A DNA stretch of 64,000 nucleotides from Pseudonocardia sp. ICBG1293 (GTDB lineage: Bacteria > Actinomycetota > Actinomycetes > Mycobacteriales > Pseudonocardiaceae): NCBI RefSeq assembly GCF_020131355.1, contig NZ_JAHLEL010000009.1, positions 1 to 64,000 on the forward strand. Direction: 5' to 3'. The position numbers and the translations under genes are program-made. Positions 1-8,176 of the stretch are shown piece after piece. The notes below the pieces were generated by a model, which did not search any database, was not told where the DNA came from, and saw only the letters and a program-made list of their open reading frames with translations. Position 1 is the stretch's first letter, and each line of letters starts with the position of its first letter.

Positions 1-79
1 AGATCGAAGCTTAGCGCACATCAACATCACAAACTGCGGCTGGAGTACTAAGCCGAACGGGTAGCGCTAGCCTGATCGT

Positions 80-1096
80 GTGGCTATGGCTCTCATCACC
101 GGCGGCGGCTCGGGTCTCGGCGCGGCACTGGCCGACCGACTGGCCGCGCGCGGACACGACCTCCTGTTCGTCACCCGCGACCCCGACCGGGTGGCCGATC
201 CCGCCCGGGCGCTGTCCGTCCGGTACGGCGTCCGGGCCGACGTCCTGGTCGCCGACCTCGGTACCCGGCACGGCCTGTTCCGCCTGGAGGCCTACCTCAC
301 CGGCCCCGAGGCGCCCGCCGTGGACGTCCTGGTCCACGATGCGTTGTCCGAGGCACCCGGCATCGCCTCGGTCGCGCCCGAGGAGCAGCAGGCCCGGATC
401 GGTCTCGGCGTGACGGCGACGATGCGCCTCACCCACGCCGCCCTCCCCGGCATGCTGCGCCGCCGCGCCGGCGGGATCGTCGCCCTCGGCGGGTCCTGCG
501 CCCCGGCCGACGGACCCGCGACCGAGTGGGCGGTCTCCTTCGTCTCCGCGCTGGCCCCGACCGTGCTGGCCGGCGGGGTGCGGGTCGTCGCCGTCCGCGC
601 CGACGACCGGGCGTACTGGGGCGCGGCGGCGGCCGAGGCCGTCCTGGCCGACCTCGACGCCGGCGTCGTCGTCAGCGAGCCGCAGGCCGAGCCGCGCCGC
701 CCGATGGCGGGCCGGCGTGCGGTCTCGGCCGGGGTCCGTGCCGCCCGCCGCGGCGTGGAGCTGCTCGCGGACGCGACCTGGACGCCGCCCGCACCGGTGG
801 CCGCTCCGGTGACGGCGCCCGTCGCGCCGGCCACCGTGGTCGGCTCCGTTCCGCAGCCCTCACCCGGGGAGCTGCTGGGCGGCGCGACCGGACGGACCGC
901 GGTCCGGCTGCCCGACCTGCCGTCGCGCCCGGGAGCGGGCCGCGCGGTCTCCGCGGCCACCGACTGCGGCCGGCACTGGGCGGCCGGGTCGACGCGGACC
1001 GCGCAGCAGCGCGCCCGTGCCGCCGCCGCGGCCCGCGACCGCTCGCGCAGCCACCAGGACTCCGCGCACACCACGGCGACGGTCACCAGCTCCTGA
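80..1096 (+). CDS. Degenerate short-chain dehydrogenase-like protein
   Basis: The protein (338 aa, GTG start) opens with a Rossmann glycine motif TGGGSGLG and aligns by eye, domain for domain, with the SDR encoded at 3879-4652. The active-site landmarks are gone. Where the intact SDR has NNAG this one reads VHDA, and where it has the catalytic YPADK this one reads PATEW. After about residue 200 it carries an Ala/Pro/Arg/Ser-rich tail of roughly 130 residues that SDRs do not normally have. By family knowledge, loss of Tyr and Lys makes dehydrogenase activity unlikely, so a nucleotide-binding or structural role is possible. It lies 33 bp upstream of the deaminase gene and may be co-transcribed with it. 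The start is uncertain: the third codon is an ATG. Confidence 0.7.
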   Translation: MAMALITGGGSGLGAALADRLAARGHDLLFVTRDPDRVADPARALSVRYGVRADVLVADLGTRHGLFRLEAYLTGPEAPAVDVLVHDALSEAPGIASVAPEEQQARIGLGVTATMRLTHAALPGMLRRRAGGIVALGGSCAPADGPATEWAVSFVSALAPTVLAGGVRVVAVRADDRAYWGAAAAEAVLADLDAGVVVSEPQAEPRRPMAGRRAVSAGVRAARRGVELLADATWTPPAPVAAPVTAPVAPATVVGSVPQPSPGELLGGATGRTAVRLPDLPSRPGAGRAVSAATDCGRHWAAGSTRTAQQRARAAAAARDRSRSHQDSAHTTATVTSS

Positions 1097-1129
1097 CCGA
1101 CCGCGGGAGCGGCGCGGGATGATGTCCCG

Positions 1130-2131
1130 GTGACGACCACCGGGACCCCGCCGCTGCCGAAGGCCGAGCTGCACCTGCACATCGAGGGCACGCTCGAACC
1201 CGAGACCGTGTTCGAGCTGGCCCGCCGGCACGACGTCGAGCTGCCGCACGCCTCGGTGGAGGACCTGCGGGCCGCCTACGACTTCGCCGACCTCCAGTCC
1301 TTCCTCGACGTCTACTACGCCAACATGGCCGTCCTGCGGACCCGCGACGACTTCGCCGAGCTCGCGTCGGCGTACCTGCGGACCTGCCCGGAGCAGGGCG
1401 TCCGGCACGTCGAGATGTTCTTCGACCCGCAGGCGCACACCGCTCGCGGCGTCCCGATCGGCGACGTCGTCGGGGGCCTCACCGACGCGATCGACCACCA
1501 CGCGGGCGAGGTCTCCGCGGGCCTGATCCTGTGCTTCCTGCGCGACCGGTCGGCGGCCGAGGCCGAACAGACCCTGCGGGCGGCGGAGCCGTACCTGGAC
1601 CGGATCGTCGGGGTCGGGCTCGACTCGGCCGAGGTCGGGCACCCGCCGTCGAAGTTCGTCTCCGTGTTCGACCGCGCCCGCGAGCTGGGGCTCAAGCCGG
1701 TCGCGCACGCCGGGGAGGAGGGGCCGGCCGGCTACGTCACCGAGGCGCTCGACGAGCTGGGGGTGCTGCGGGTCGACCACGGCATCCGCGCCATCGAGGA
1801 CGACGCGCTGGTCGCCCGCCTGGTGCGTGAGCGCACCCCGCTGACGGTCTGCCCGCTGTCCAACGTCCGGCTGGCCTGCGTCCCCGGCATCGGGCTGCAC
1901 CCGCTGCCGGAGATGCTCGCGGCCGGGCTGAACGTGTCGGTGCACTCCGACGACCCGGCCTACTTCGGCGGGTACGCCGACGCGAACTACGCCGCGGTCC
2001 GCGAGGGACTCGGCTTCACCGACGAGCAGCTCCGCACGCTGGCCACGAACTCGTTCACCTCGTCGTTCCTCGACGACGTGGCCACGGAGCGCCTGATCGG
2101 TGAGGTCGACGCCTGGGGCGCCGACCGCTAG
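1130..2131 (+). CDS. Adenosine/adenine deaminase family protein
   Basis: This 333-aa protein is a zinc-dependent purine deaminase of the amidohydrolase superfamily acting in purine salvage. The visible motifs are the metal-binding HLHIEG (His15, His17), VAHAGEEG (His193 and proton-relay Glu196), DHGIRAIED (His217) and HSDDPAYFG (Asp274/275). The combination HLHIEGTLEP with SDDPAYFGGY is more like the adenine deaminase (Aah1/ADE) branch than classical adenosine deaminase, so the substrate could be adenine rather than adenosine; that assignment is inference. The length fits the family. The start is GTG with no clear Shine-Dalgarno. It converges on the monooxygenase gene, overlapping its stop by 4 bp. 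Confidence 0.85.
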   Translation: MTTTGTPPLPKAELHLHIEGTLEPETVFELARRHDVELPHASVEDLRAAYDFADLQSFLDVYYANMAVLRTRDDFAELASAYLRTCPEQGVRHVEMFFDPQAHTARGVPIGDVVGGLTDAIDHHAGEVSAGLILCFLRDRSAAEAEQTLRAAEPYLDRIVGVGLDSAEVGHPPSKFVSVFDRARELGLKPVAHAGEEGPAGYVTEALDELGVLRVDHGIRAIEDDALVARLVRERTPLTVCPLSNVRLACVPGIGLHPLPEMLAAGLNVSVHSDDPAYFGGYADANYAAVREGLGFTDEQLRTLATNSFTSSFLDDVATERLIGEVDAWGADR

Positions 2132-3726
2132 GCCGTCGCGGCGAGCCGGACCGGGCGCAACGGATGCAGCGGGCGCCCGGCACCGGTCCGGCCCCGCTCG
2201 ACGTCGAACGGCGACAGCCGGAACCGCCGGGTGCGCAGCTGGTACTCCGCGGTGTTCGCCGGCCACATGACGACGTTGACGCCCTCGTCGTTCTGGTAGT
2301 AGCTCGCGCAGCCGCCGGTCTCGTACACGGTGCGGGCCGAGCGGCGCCGGATCCGCCGGGTCCACCGCTCCTCGACGGAGGGGTTCACGTCGAGCGCGCG
2401 GATGCCCTCGGCCGCCATCCGGCACACGGCGTCGGCGACGTAGCGCGCCTGCGCCTCGGAGAACAGCAGTGTCGAGCTGGCCCCGCTGGTGGCGTTCGGG
2501 CCCTGCATGAGGAACAGGTTGGGGAAGCCGGGGTAGCTCATTCCCAGGTAGGCACGCGGGTAGGCGCCCCAGTGGTCGTGCAGCGAGCGACCGTGCGCGT
2601 CGTGGATGCGGCGCGCGATCGGTGCGGTCGCCCCCACCTCGAACCCGGTGGTCAGCACGATCGCGTCGACCTCCGCGCGGCTGCCGTCGCCGGAGACGAC
2701 GGTCCGCCCCTCGACCCGGGCGAGCCCGCCGGTGTGCAGCGTCGTGTTCGGCGCGCTCACCGCGGGCAGGTAGTCGTTCGAGACCAGCGGCCGTTTGCAG
2801 GCGTAGTCGAAGTCGGGGGTCAGCCGGGCCCGCAGGCGCGGGTCGGGGGTCTGCGCCGCGAGGTGCCTGCGGCCGACGCGGGTGAGCGCCTCGCGCAGCA
2901 GCCGTGAGCGCCGGGTGGCGGCGAGCAGCTCGGCACCCACGTAGATGACGTCGAACTGCATCCGGCACAGCAGGGGGTTCGCCGCCAGGGCACGACGGGT
3001 GCGCTCGCCGACCGGACGCTCGGGCTTGGGCAGGATCCAGGCCGGGGTGCGCTGCAGGACGTGCAGCTCGGCGACGCGCGGCTGCAGCTCGGGCACCAGC
3101 TGCACCGCCGTCGCCCCCGTCCCGACGACCGCGACGCGCGAACCGGCGAGGTGTGCGTCGTGGTCCCAGCGGGCGGAGTGGAACACCGGCCCGGGGAAGT
3201 CGGCGAGACCCTCGACGTCGGGCAGCTTCGGGTCGGCGACCAGCCCGGCCGCGCTGACCAGCACGTCCGCGGTGAACTCCCCGGACGGCGTCGTGATCCG
3301 CCAGCGGGCGCCGACGGGGTCCCAGCGCGCGGAGAGCACGTCGGCGTCGAAACGGACGTGGTCGAGCAGCCCGGTCGAGCGGGCCAGCCGCCGTGCGTAG
3401 TCCTGCACCTCGTGGCCGGGCGCGTAGAGGTCGCTCCAGTCCGGGTTGGTCATGGCGCGCAGCTGGTAGAGCGGCGAGGGCGTGTCGACCCCGACGCCGG
3501 GGTAGGTGTTGTCGCGCCACACCCCGCCGACGTCGTCGGCCCGCTCCAGCAGGACGAAGTCGTGCACACCCCGCCGCAGCAGGGCCAGGCCCACGGCGAG
3601 TCCGGTGAAACCCGCCCCGACGACGGCGACCCTGGAGTGACGGGGCGACGGGCCGCTCGGCGCGTCGGAGGCGCCGGGGGAAGCGGGATCGACCGGCCGC
3701 TGGATCGGCAGCGCCTCGGACGTCAT
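2128..3726 (-). CDS. Flavin-containing monooxygenase, Baeyer-Villiger type
   Basis: A 532-aa class B flavoprotein monooxygenase predicted to use FAD and NADPH to oxygenate a ketone or a related substrate. The N-terminal FAD dinucleotide motif GAGFTG (residues 37-42) is followed by GGVW, and a second Rossmann motif GTGATA for NADPH follows. Between them FPGPVFHSARWD matches the type I Baeyer-Villiger fingerprint FxGxxxHxxxW. I chose the ATG at 3726 over the longer ORF beginning at 3795, because the extra 23 residues lack family character. It is transcribed divergently from the SDR at 3879, with about 150 bp between them. The substrate cannot be read from sequence. Confidence 0.85.
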   Translation of the reverse strand: MTSEALPIQRPVDPASPGASDAPSGPSPRHSRVAVVGAGFTGLAVGLALLRRGVHDFVLLERADDVGGVWRDNTYPGVGVDTPSPLYQLRAMTNPDWSDLYAPGHEVQDYARRLARSTGLLDHVRFDADVLSARWDPVGARWRITTPSGEFTADVLVSAAGLVADPKLPDVEGLADFPGPVFHSARWDHDAHLAGSRVAVVGTGATAVQLVPELQPRVAELHVLQRTPAWILPKPERPVGERTRRALAANPLLCRMQFDVIYVGAELLAATRRSRLLREALTRVGRRHLAAQTPDPRLRARLTPDFDYACKRPLVSNDYLPAVSAPNTTLHTGGLARVEGRTVVSGDGSRAEVDAIVLTTGFEVGATAPIARRIHDAHGRSLHDHWGAYPRAYLGMSYPGFPNLFLMQGPNATSGASSTLLFSEAQARYVADAVCRMAAEGIRALDVNPSVEERWTRRIRRRSARTVYETGGCASYYQNDEGVNVVMWPANTAEYQLRTRRFRLSPFDVERGRTGAGRPLHPLRPVRLAATA

Positions 3727-3878
3727 GGGCTCGACGGTAAAGGCTTCGTGATGCAGCGGCACGCGAGAGCGGCCCGTCTCACGAGGTCGCCGCACACCCC
3801 TGTCGCACGGGTCACACCCGACGCGTCGGTGACCGTCGCGCCTGCGCCGGTCGGGTGCGGACGCACTACGCTCCCCGG

Positions 3879-4652
3879 GTGCCCTCCGTCATGATCACGG
3901 GCGCGTCGTCGGGGATCGGGGCCGCGTTCGCCGATCGGCTCGCCGCCGACGGCCGCGACCTCGTGCTGGTGGCGCGCGACGCCGACCGTCTCCAGGCCGC
4001 CGCCCAGCGTTACCGCGACCTCGGGGTGGCGGTCGAGGTGCTGCCGGCCGACCTGTCGGAGCCGGACCAGCGGGCCCGGGTCGTGCGCCGCCTCGCCGAT
4101 CCCGACGTCGCGCCGGTCGACCTGCTCGTCAACAACGCCGGGCTCGCGCTGGGCTCCTCGTTCCTGGACCTCGACGCGGCCGACCTGGCCCGCCAGCTGC
4201 AGGTCAACGTGGCCGCCGTGCTGGAGCTGACCCGGGCCGCGCTGCCCGGGATGGTGGACCGCGGCACCGGCGCGGTGCTGAACGTGGCCAGCGTGGCGGG
4301 CTTCCTGGCCGGGCGCGGGTCCACCTATCCGGCCGACAAGGCCTGGGTCATCTCCTTCACCGAGGGTGTCGCCGCGTCGCTGCAGGGCACCGGCGTGCGC
4401 GCGATGGTGCTGTGCCCCGGCTACGTGCGCACCGAGTTCCACGAGCGGGCCGGCATCGACGTCGGCGCCCGTCGCGGCCCGCTGTGGCTGGAGGCCTCGC
4501 AGGTCGTCGACGAGGCGCTCGCCGACCTCGCCCGGGGCCGGGTCGTCTCGGTGCCCTCCACGCAGTACAAGGCGATCGTGGGGGTGACCGGGGTGCTGCC
4601 CCGCGGCCTCCTGCGACGCATCACGGCGACGTTCGACAGGGATCGCACATGA
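3879..4652 (+). CDS. SDR family NAD(P)-dependent oxidoreductase
   Basis: A complete short-chain dehydrogenase with TGASSGIG (cofactor binding), LVNNAG, an active-site Ser in NVASVAG, and the catalytic YPADK. The protein is about 257 aa if translation begins at the GTG at 3879; other in-frame starts are GTG 3855 and ATG 3891. Its stop overlaps the pyrE start (ATGA), so it is probably the first gene of an operon with pyrE and the RNA methyltransferase. It is the intact counterpart of the degenerate SDR at 80-1096. The substrate is unknown; related actinobacterial SDRs act on lipid-like or small alcohol substrates. Confidence 0.85.
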   Translation: MPSVMITGASSGIGAAFADRLAADGRDLVLVARDADRLQAAAQRYRDLGVAVEVLPADLSEPDQRARVVRRLADPDVAPVDLLVNNAGLALGSSFLDLDAADLARQLQVNVAAVLELTRAALPGMVDRGTGAVLNVASVAGFLAGRGSTYPADKAWVISFTEGVAASLQGTGVRAMVLCPGYVRTEFHERAGIDVGARRGPLWLEASQVVDEALADLARGRVVSVPSTQYKAIVGVTGVLPRGLLRRITATFDRDRT

Positions 4653-5209
4653 GCTCCGCACACACCGACCGCTCCCGGCTCGCCGCGCTGGTCCGGGAGA
4701 TCGCCGTCGTCCACGAGCGGGTCACGCTCTCCTCCGGGGCGGAGGCCGACTACTACATCGACCTGCGCCGCGTCACGCTGCACCACGAGGCGTCGCCGCT
4801 GATCGGACGGCTGCTCCGCGAGCTCACCGCGGACTGGACCTACCGGTCGGTCGGCGGGCTGACGCTGGGCGCGGACCCGGTCGCGACGGCGGTGCTGCAC
4901 GCGGCGGCGGCCGAGCCGGACACCGACCCGGTGGACGCCTTCGTCGTCCGCAAGGAGACGAAGAAGCACGGCATGCAGCGGCTCATCGAGGGCCCGGACA
5001 TCACCGGTCGTCCGGTGCTCGTCGTCGAGGACACCTCCACCACCGGCGGGTCGGTCCTGACCGCGGTCCGTTCGGTGCTGGAGGCCGGCGCCGACGTGGT
5101 CGGCGTGTGCACCGTCGTCGACCGCGACACCGGCGCCCGGCAGGCCGTCGAGGCCGAGGGCGTGCCCTACCGCGCGCTGCTGGGGTTGGCCGACCTGCAG
5201 CTGGGATGA
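4649..5209 (+). CDS. pyrE: Orotate phosphoribosyltransferase
   Basis: This 186-aa enzyme converts orotate and PRPP to OMP, the fifth step of pyrimidine biosynthesis. It shows the OPRTase signature: an N-terminal substrate segment with YYIDLR, the flexible-loop RKETKKHG, and the PRPP-binding motif LVVEDTSTTGGS. The length is slightly short but normal for actinobacteria. The ATG overlaps the stop of the SDR gene, and its own stop overlaps the start of the next gene (both ATGA), indicating translational coupling. In mycobacteria pyrE also sits near an RNA methyltransferase gene, which supports the assignment. Confidence 0.93.
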   Translation: MSSAHTDRSRLAALVREIAVVHERVTLSSGAEADYYIDLRRVTLHHEASPLIGRLLRELTADWTYRSVGGLTLGADPVATAVLHAAAAEPDTDPVDAFVVRKETKKHGMQRLIEGPDITGRPVLVVEDTSTTGGSVLTAVRSVLEAGADVVGVCTVVDRDTGARQAVEAEGVPYRALLGLADLQLG

Positions 5210-5853
5210 GCGACCCCGGGCCCAGCGAGTGGTCGGTCCCCGGGCAGGTCGGGGTCGGCCCGTGGGCCGGCTCGTGGCCGCGGGGCGACCACTGGGACCC
5301 GGAGCTGCTGGAGCAGGGGGACCGGCGCAACGTCGTCGACCGCTACCGCTACTGGCGCCGCGAGGCGGTCGCGGCGGATCTGGAGCGCCGCGCGCACCCG
5401 TTCCACGTGGCGATCGAGAATCTCGGCCACGACCACAACATCGGCACGGTGGTCCGCACGGCGAACGCGTTCGGCGTCGCCGGTGTGCACATCGTCGGGC
5501 GGCGCCGGTGGAACCGTCGCGGCGCGATGGTCACCGACCGCTATCTGCGACTGCACCACCACGCCGACGCCGGCGGGCTGGTCGCGTTCGCGCAGGAGCA
5601 CGACCTGGCCGTGGTCGCAGTGGACAACGTGCCGGGCGCGGCCCGGCTGGAGCGGACGTCGCTGCCGCGGGACTGCGTCCTCGTGTTCGGCGCCGAGGGC
5701 CCCGGCCTGTCACCGGAGCTGCGTGAGGCCGCCGACCTGGCGGTGTCGATCGCCCAGTTCGGCTCGACGCGGTCGGTCAACGCCGGTGTGGCCTCCGGGA
5801 TCGTGATGCACGCGTGGATCCGGGAGCACGCGGACCTGTCCGACGCCTGGTGA
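5206..5853 (+). CDS. TrmH/SpoU-family RNA 2'-O-methyltransferase
   Basis: A 215-aa SPOUT-class methyltransferase predicted to methylate a ribose 2'-OH in tRNA or rRNA using SAM. The three SpoU motifs are present: motif 1 in NLGHDHNIGTVVRTANAFG (Asn and Arg), motif 2 FGAEGPGLS, and motif 3 with STRSVNAGVASGI forming the trefoil-knot cofactor pocket. An N-terminal extension of about 65 residues precedes the catalytic domain. It is translationally coupled to pyrE and ends exactly at a large palindrome that separates it from the convergent DedA gene. The target nucleotide is not predictable. Confidence 0.9.
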   Translation: MSDPGPSEWSVPGQVGVGPWAGSWPRGDHWDPELLEQGDRRNVVDRYRYWRREAVAADLERRAHPFHVAIENLGHDHNIGTVVRTANAFGVAGVHIVGRRRWNRRGAMVTDRYLRLHHHADAGGLVAFAQEHDLAVVAVDNVPGAARLERTSLPRDCVLVFGAEGPGLSPELREAADLAVSIAQFGSTRSVNAGVASGIVMHAWIREHADLSDAW

Positions 5854-5895
5854 TCAGCACGTTTCCGCCCCGGACGGGGCGGAAACGTGCTGATC
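5852..5895. terminator. Bidirectional hairpin terminator between spoU and dedA
   Basis: A perfect 20-bp inverted repeat (left arm GATCAGCACGTTTCCGCCCC, 5852-5871; right arm 5876-5895) closes on a 4-base loop. It begins inside the spoU stop codon and ends 5 bp before the dedA stop, so it can serve both convergent genes. There is no T-tract, which is common for actinobacterial terminators. Confidence 0.8.
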
Positions 5896-5900
5896 GATGC

Positions 5901-6884
5901 TCAGTTGCCGTGCCGGGGCGGCATGGCGGGGCGGCCGGTGGTGTGGCGGTAGGGCGGCTCCGCACCGTTCTGCGGGCCGGGACCGTGCGGCGGCACTGCG
6001 CCACCGCGCTGTGGTGCGGCCCCGCCGTGCTGCGGGGCACGACCGGACTGCGGAACGTACGGGGCCTGCCCGCCCCGGGGGTGCCCGGCCTGCGGCGCCG
6101 GGCCGTTCCCGACGGCCGGCATCTGCATGGTGGCGGCGGCCGGGTCGTCGTCGGCCGGGTGCCCGGCGACGGTGGCGGCGGCCGCACCGGTGGCGGCGCC
6201 GGCGACGCCGTCGACCGGGCCCGCGGGGCCCCCGCGCCTGGACGCGGCCCGCGCCCGGAGCACCTCGAACACGATCGGCAGCACCGAGACCAGCACGATC
6301 GCGATCAGGATGAGGTCGATGTGCTCGCGGACGAACGCGAACTGCCCCAGGAAGTAGCCCAGCACCGTCACCCCCGCCGCCCACGCGACCCCGCCGATCA
6401 GCGAGTACGTCAGGTAGCGCCGCGGGTCCATCCGCGCGACGCCCGCGCTGACGGTGATGAACGTCCGCACGATCGGCACGAAACGGCCCAGGACGATGGC
6501 CCGGTTGCCGTACTTCTCGAAGAACTCGTGGGTCTTCTCGACGTGCTGGGGGTTGAACAGCTTCGACTTCGGCTTGTCGAAGATCGCCGGGCCGGCGCGG
6601 TAGCCGATCCCGTAGCCGACGGCGTTGCCCGCGAACGCGGACACCACCAGGACCAGGCACACCAGCCACAGCGGTACGCCGATCGCGCCCTGGGCCACGA
6701 ACAGGCCCGCGGTGAACAGCAGCGAGTCGCCCGGGAGGAAGAACCCGAGCAGCAGACCGCACTCCGCGAAGATGATCGCGGCGACGCCGACGAGGGCCCA
6801 GGGACCCAGGGACTCGATGATCACCGCCGGGTCGAGCCAGTCGGGACCGAGGGCGAGCGTCTGCGTCGCGGCGAGAACCGTCAC
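5901..6884 (-). CDS. DedA family integral membrane protein
   Basis: A 327-aa protein of the DedA/VTT superfamily, inner-membrane proteins proposed to flip or transport lipids. Residues 1-220 hold the DedA core: hydrophobic segments, the LPGDSLLF motif, GYGIGYRAG, and the family motif FVPIVRTFITVSAGVARM with its conserved arginine. From about residue 225 the chain turns into a Pro/Gly/His-rich tail of roughly 100 residues, probably cytoplasmic and disordered. The start is GTG. The mycobacterial counterpart lies next to fba, and the same arrangement holds here. Confidence 0.9.
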   Translation of the reverse strand: MTVLAATQTLALGPDWLDPAVIIESLGPWALVGVAAIIFAECGLLLGFFLPGDSLLFTAGLFVAQGAIGVPLWLVCLVLVVSAFAGNAVGYGIGYRAGPAIFDKPKSKLFNPQHVEKTHEFFEKYGNRAIVLGRFVPIVRTFITVSAGVARMDPRRYLTYSLIGGVAWAAGVTVLGYFLGQFAFVREHIDLILIAIVLVSVLPIVFEVLRARAASRRGGPAGPVDGVAGAATGAAAATVAGHPADDDPAAATMQMPAVGNGPAPQAGHPRGGQAPYVPQSGRAPQHGGAAPQRGGAVPPHGPGPQNGAEPPYRHTTGRPAMPPRHGN

Positions 6885-6953
6885 GTCGAGAAACGGTACC
6901 GGCCGGGTGACGGGGACCTGCGCCGCCGTCGTCGCGACGGTGCGGTGAGCGGC

Positions 6954-7301
6954 TCAGCCGAGCGCGGGCAGCGCACCCGGCAGGAGCACCGACACCAGCG
7001 CGAGACCCCCGCCGAGCAGGGCGCCGAGCAGCAGCGCGATCACCGCGGCCCAGACGATCTGACCGGTCGCCGAGCGGACGGGGGCCGCCGGGGCCGGGGC
7101 CTGCGGCGGGCGGCGCTGCGGGGGCGGACCGGGGCGCGGGACGGGCGGGGGCAGCCGGCCGGGGACGCGCGGCGGCCCCGGGGGCGGACCGGCCGCGGGC
7201 CGCTGCGGCATCGGGCGCCCGCGGGCCTGGGCCTGCAGCGCCTCACCGATCCGTCGGGCGGCGTCGTCGTGGCCGGGCTGCGGCGGCTGCGGCCCGGTCA
7301 T
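6954..7301 (-). CDS. Pro-rich single-pass membrane protein coupled to sigma factor
   Basis: A 115-aa protein with no family I recognise. Residues 1-75 are Pro/Arg/Gln-rich, and a single hydrophobic segment (about 83-110, IVWAAVIALLLGALLGGG) lies at the C-terminus. Its ATG overlaps the stop of the sigma factor gene (ATGA), so the two are co-translated. Position and topology would suit an anti-sigma factor or sigma-linked membrane sensor, but there is no zinc-binding HxxxCxxC motif and the soluble part is low complexity. The regulatory role is therefore only a guess from context. Confidence 0.65.
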   Translation of the reverse strand: MTGPQPPQPGHDDAARRIGEALQAQARGRPMPQRPAAGPPPGPPRVPGRLPPPVPRPGPPPQRRPPQAPAPAAPVRSATGQIVWAAVIALLLGALLGGGLALVSVLLPGALPALG

Positions 7302-8008
7302 CGCAGCTCCCCCGGGCGCCGCACGGCCTCGGGCCCGGCGCGCTCGGCCATGATCCTGGCGACGGCGTCGAGCGCGCGGCTGGCGGTCGACTTCACCGTG
7401 CCGCGGCTCATCCCGGCGGCCTCGGAGATCTCGGACTCGGTCAGACCGCCGTAGTAGCGCAGGACGAGCACCTCGCGCTGGCGCGGCGGGAGCTGGCCCA
7501 GCGCGTCGACGACCGACTGGTGCTCGGCCGACAGCATGGCCAGCGACTCCGCCGAGCGGGCGTTCGCCGCGTGCGGCGGCACGTACTCGCGCGCCGTGCG
7601 CCGGCGCCGCAGGACCGAACGGGACCCGTTCACCACCGCGGCACGCAGGTAGGCGACGGCGGCCGTCTCGTCCCGCAGGCCGGTCCAGTGCCGGTGCAGA
7701 CCGGTGAACGCCTCCTGGACCACGTCCTCCGCGGTGGCGGGGATGTCCACCAGCAGCATCGCCAGGCGCACCAGCCGCAGCCGGTGGTCGCGGTAGAGGT
7801 CGGCCAGCGTCAGTGGTGTCTCCGGGCCCTGCTGCGCCCCGGAACCGCCGGGTCCGTCGACCGGGTCCGCCGCGGGACCGGGGGCGAACGGATGCGGTCC
7901 GGTGCCGTCGGGCGCCGGACGGCTGTCGATGGCGCGCAACCGGCCCAGCGTCCGGTCGACGGCGTTCTCGGCGCGCTCCTCCTCCACGCGCACCACCCTA
8001 GCGACCAC
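7298..8008 (-). CDS. ECF sigma factor (SigE-family sigma-70)
   Basis: An RNA polymerase sigma factor of up to 236 aa. Region 2 is visible as LYRDHRLRLVRLAMLLVD followed by AEDVVQEAFTGLH. Region 4 is LPPRQREVLVLRYYGGL with the helix-turn-helix TESEISEAAGMSRGTVKS. A leader of roughly 60 Pro/Gly-rich residues precedes region 2. Several in-frame GTG codons near the 5' end leave the start open (8008, or GTGs a few codons downstream). It is divergent from fba and translationally coupled to the small membrane protein downstream. The regulon cannot be told from this window. Confidence 0.87.
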   Translation of the reverse strand: MVARVVRVEEERAENAVDRTLGRLRAIDSRPAPDGTGPHPFAPGPAADPVDGPGGSGAQQGPETPLTLADLYRDHRLRLVRLAMLLVDIPATAEDVVQEAFTGLHRHWTGLRDETAAVAYLRAAVVNGSRSVLRRRRTAREYVPPHAANARSAESLAMLSAEHQSVVDALGQLPPRQREVLVLRYYGGLTESEISEAAGMSRGTVKSTASRALDAVARIMAERAGPEAVRRPGELR

Positions 8009-8176
8009 CCTCGACCGGGCTCACGGCATTACCCGGTGCAGCGGTCGGCGGAGCGGTCCGCGGTGAGACCAGGCCCATCCGAGACGGTGGCTCCCCATCC
8101 CCGTGGGTACGTGATACTCACCCGGAGACAAGGAGCGCTGCGCGGAGCAGCGACCGCCACGACGAGGAGGCAGCCC

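Noticed and set aside
860..3520. 886-codon minus-strand ORF covering the deaminase and monooxygenase
   Set aside because: It is out of frame with the monooxygenase and antisense to the deaminase, both of which have full catalytic motifs.
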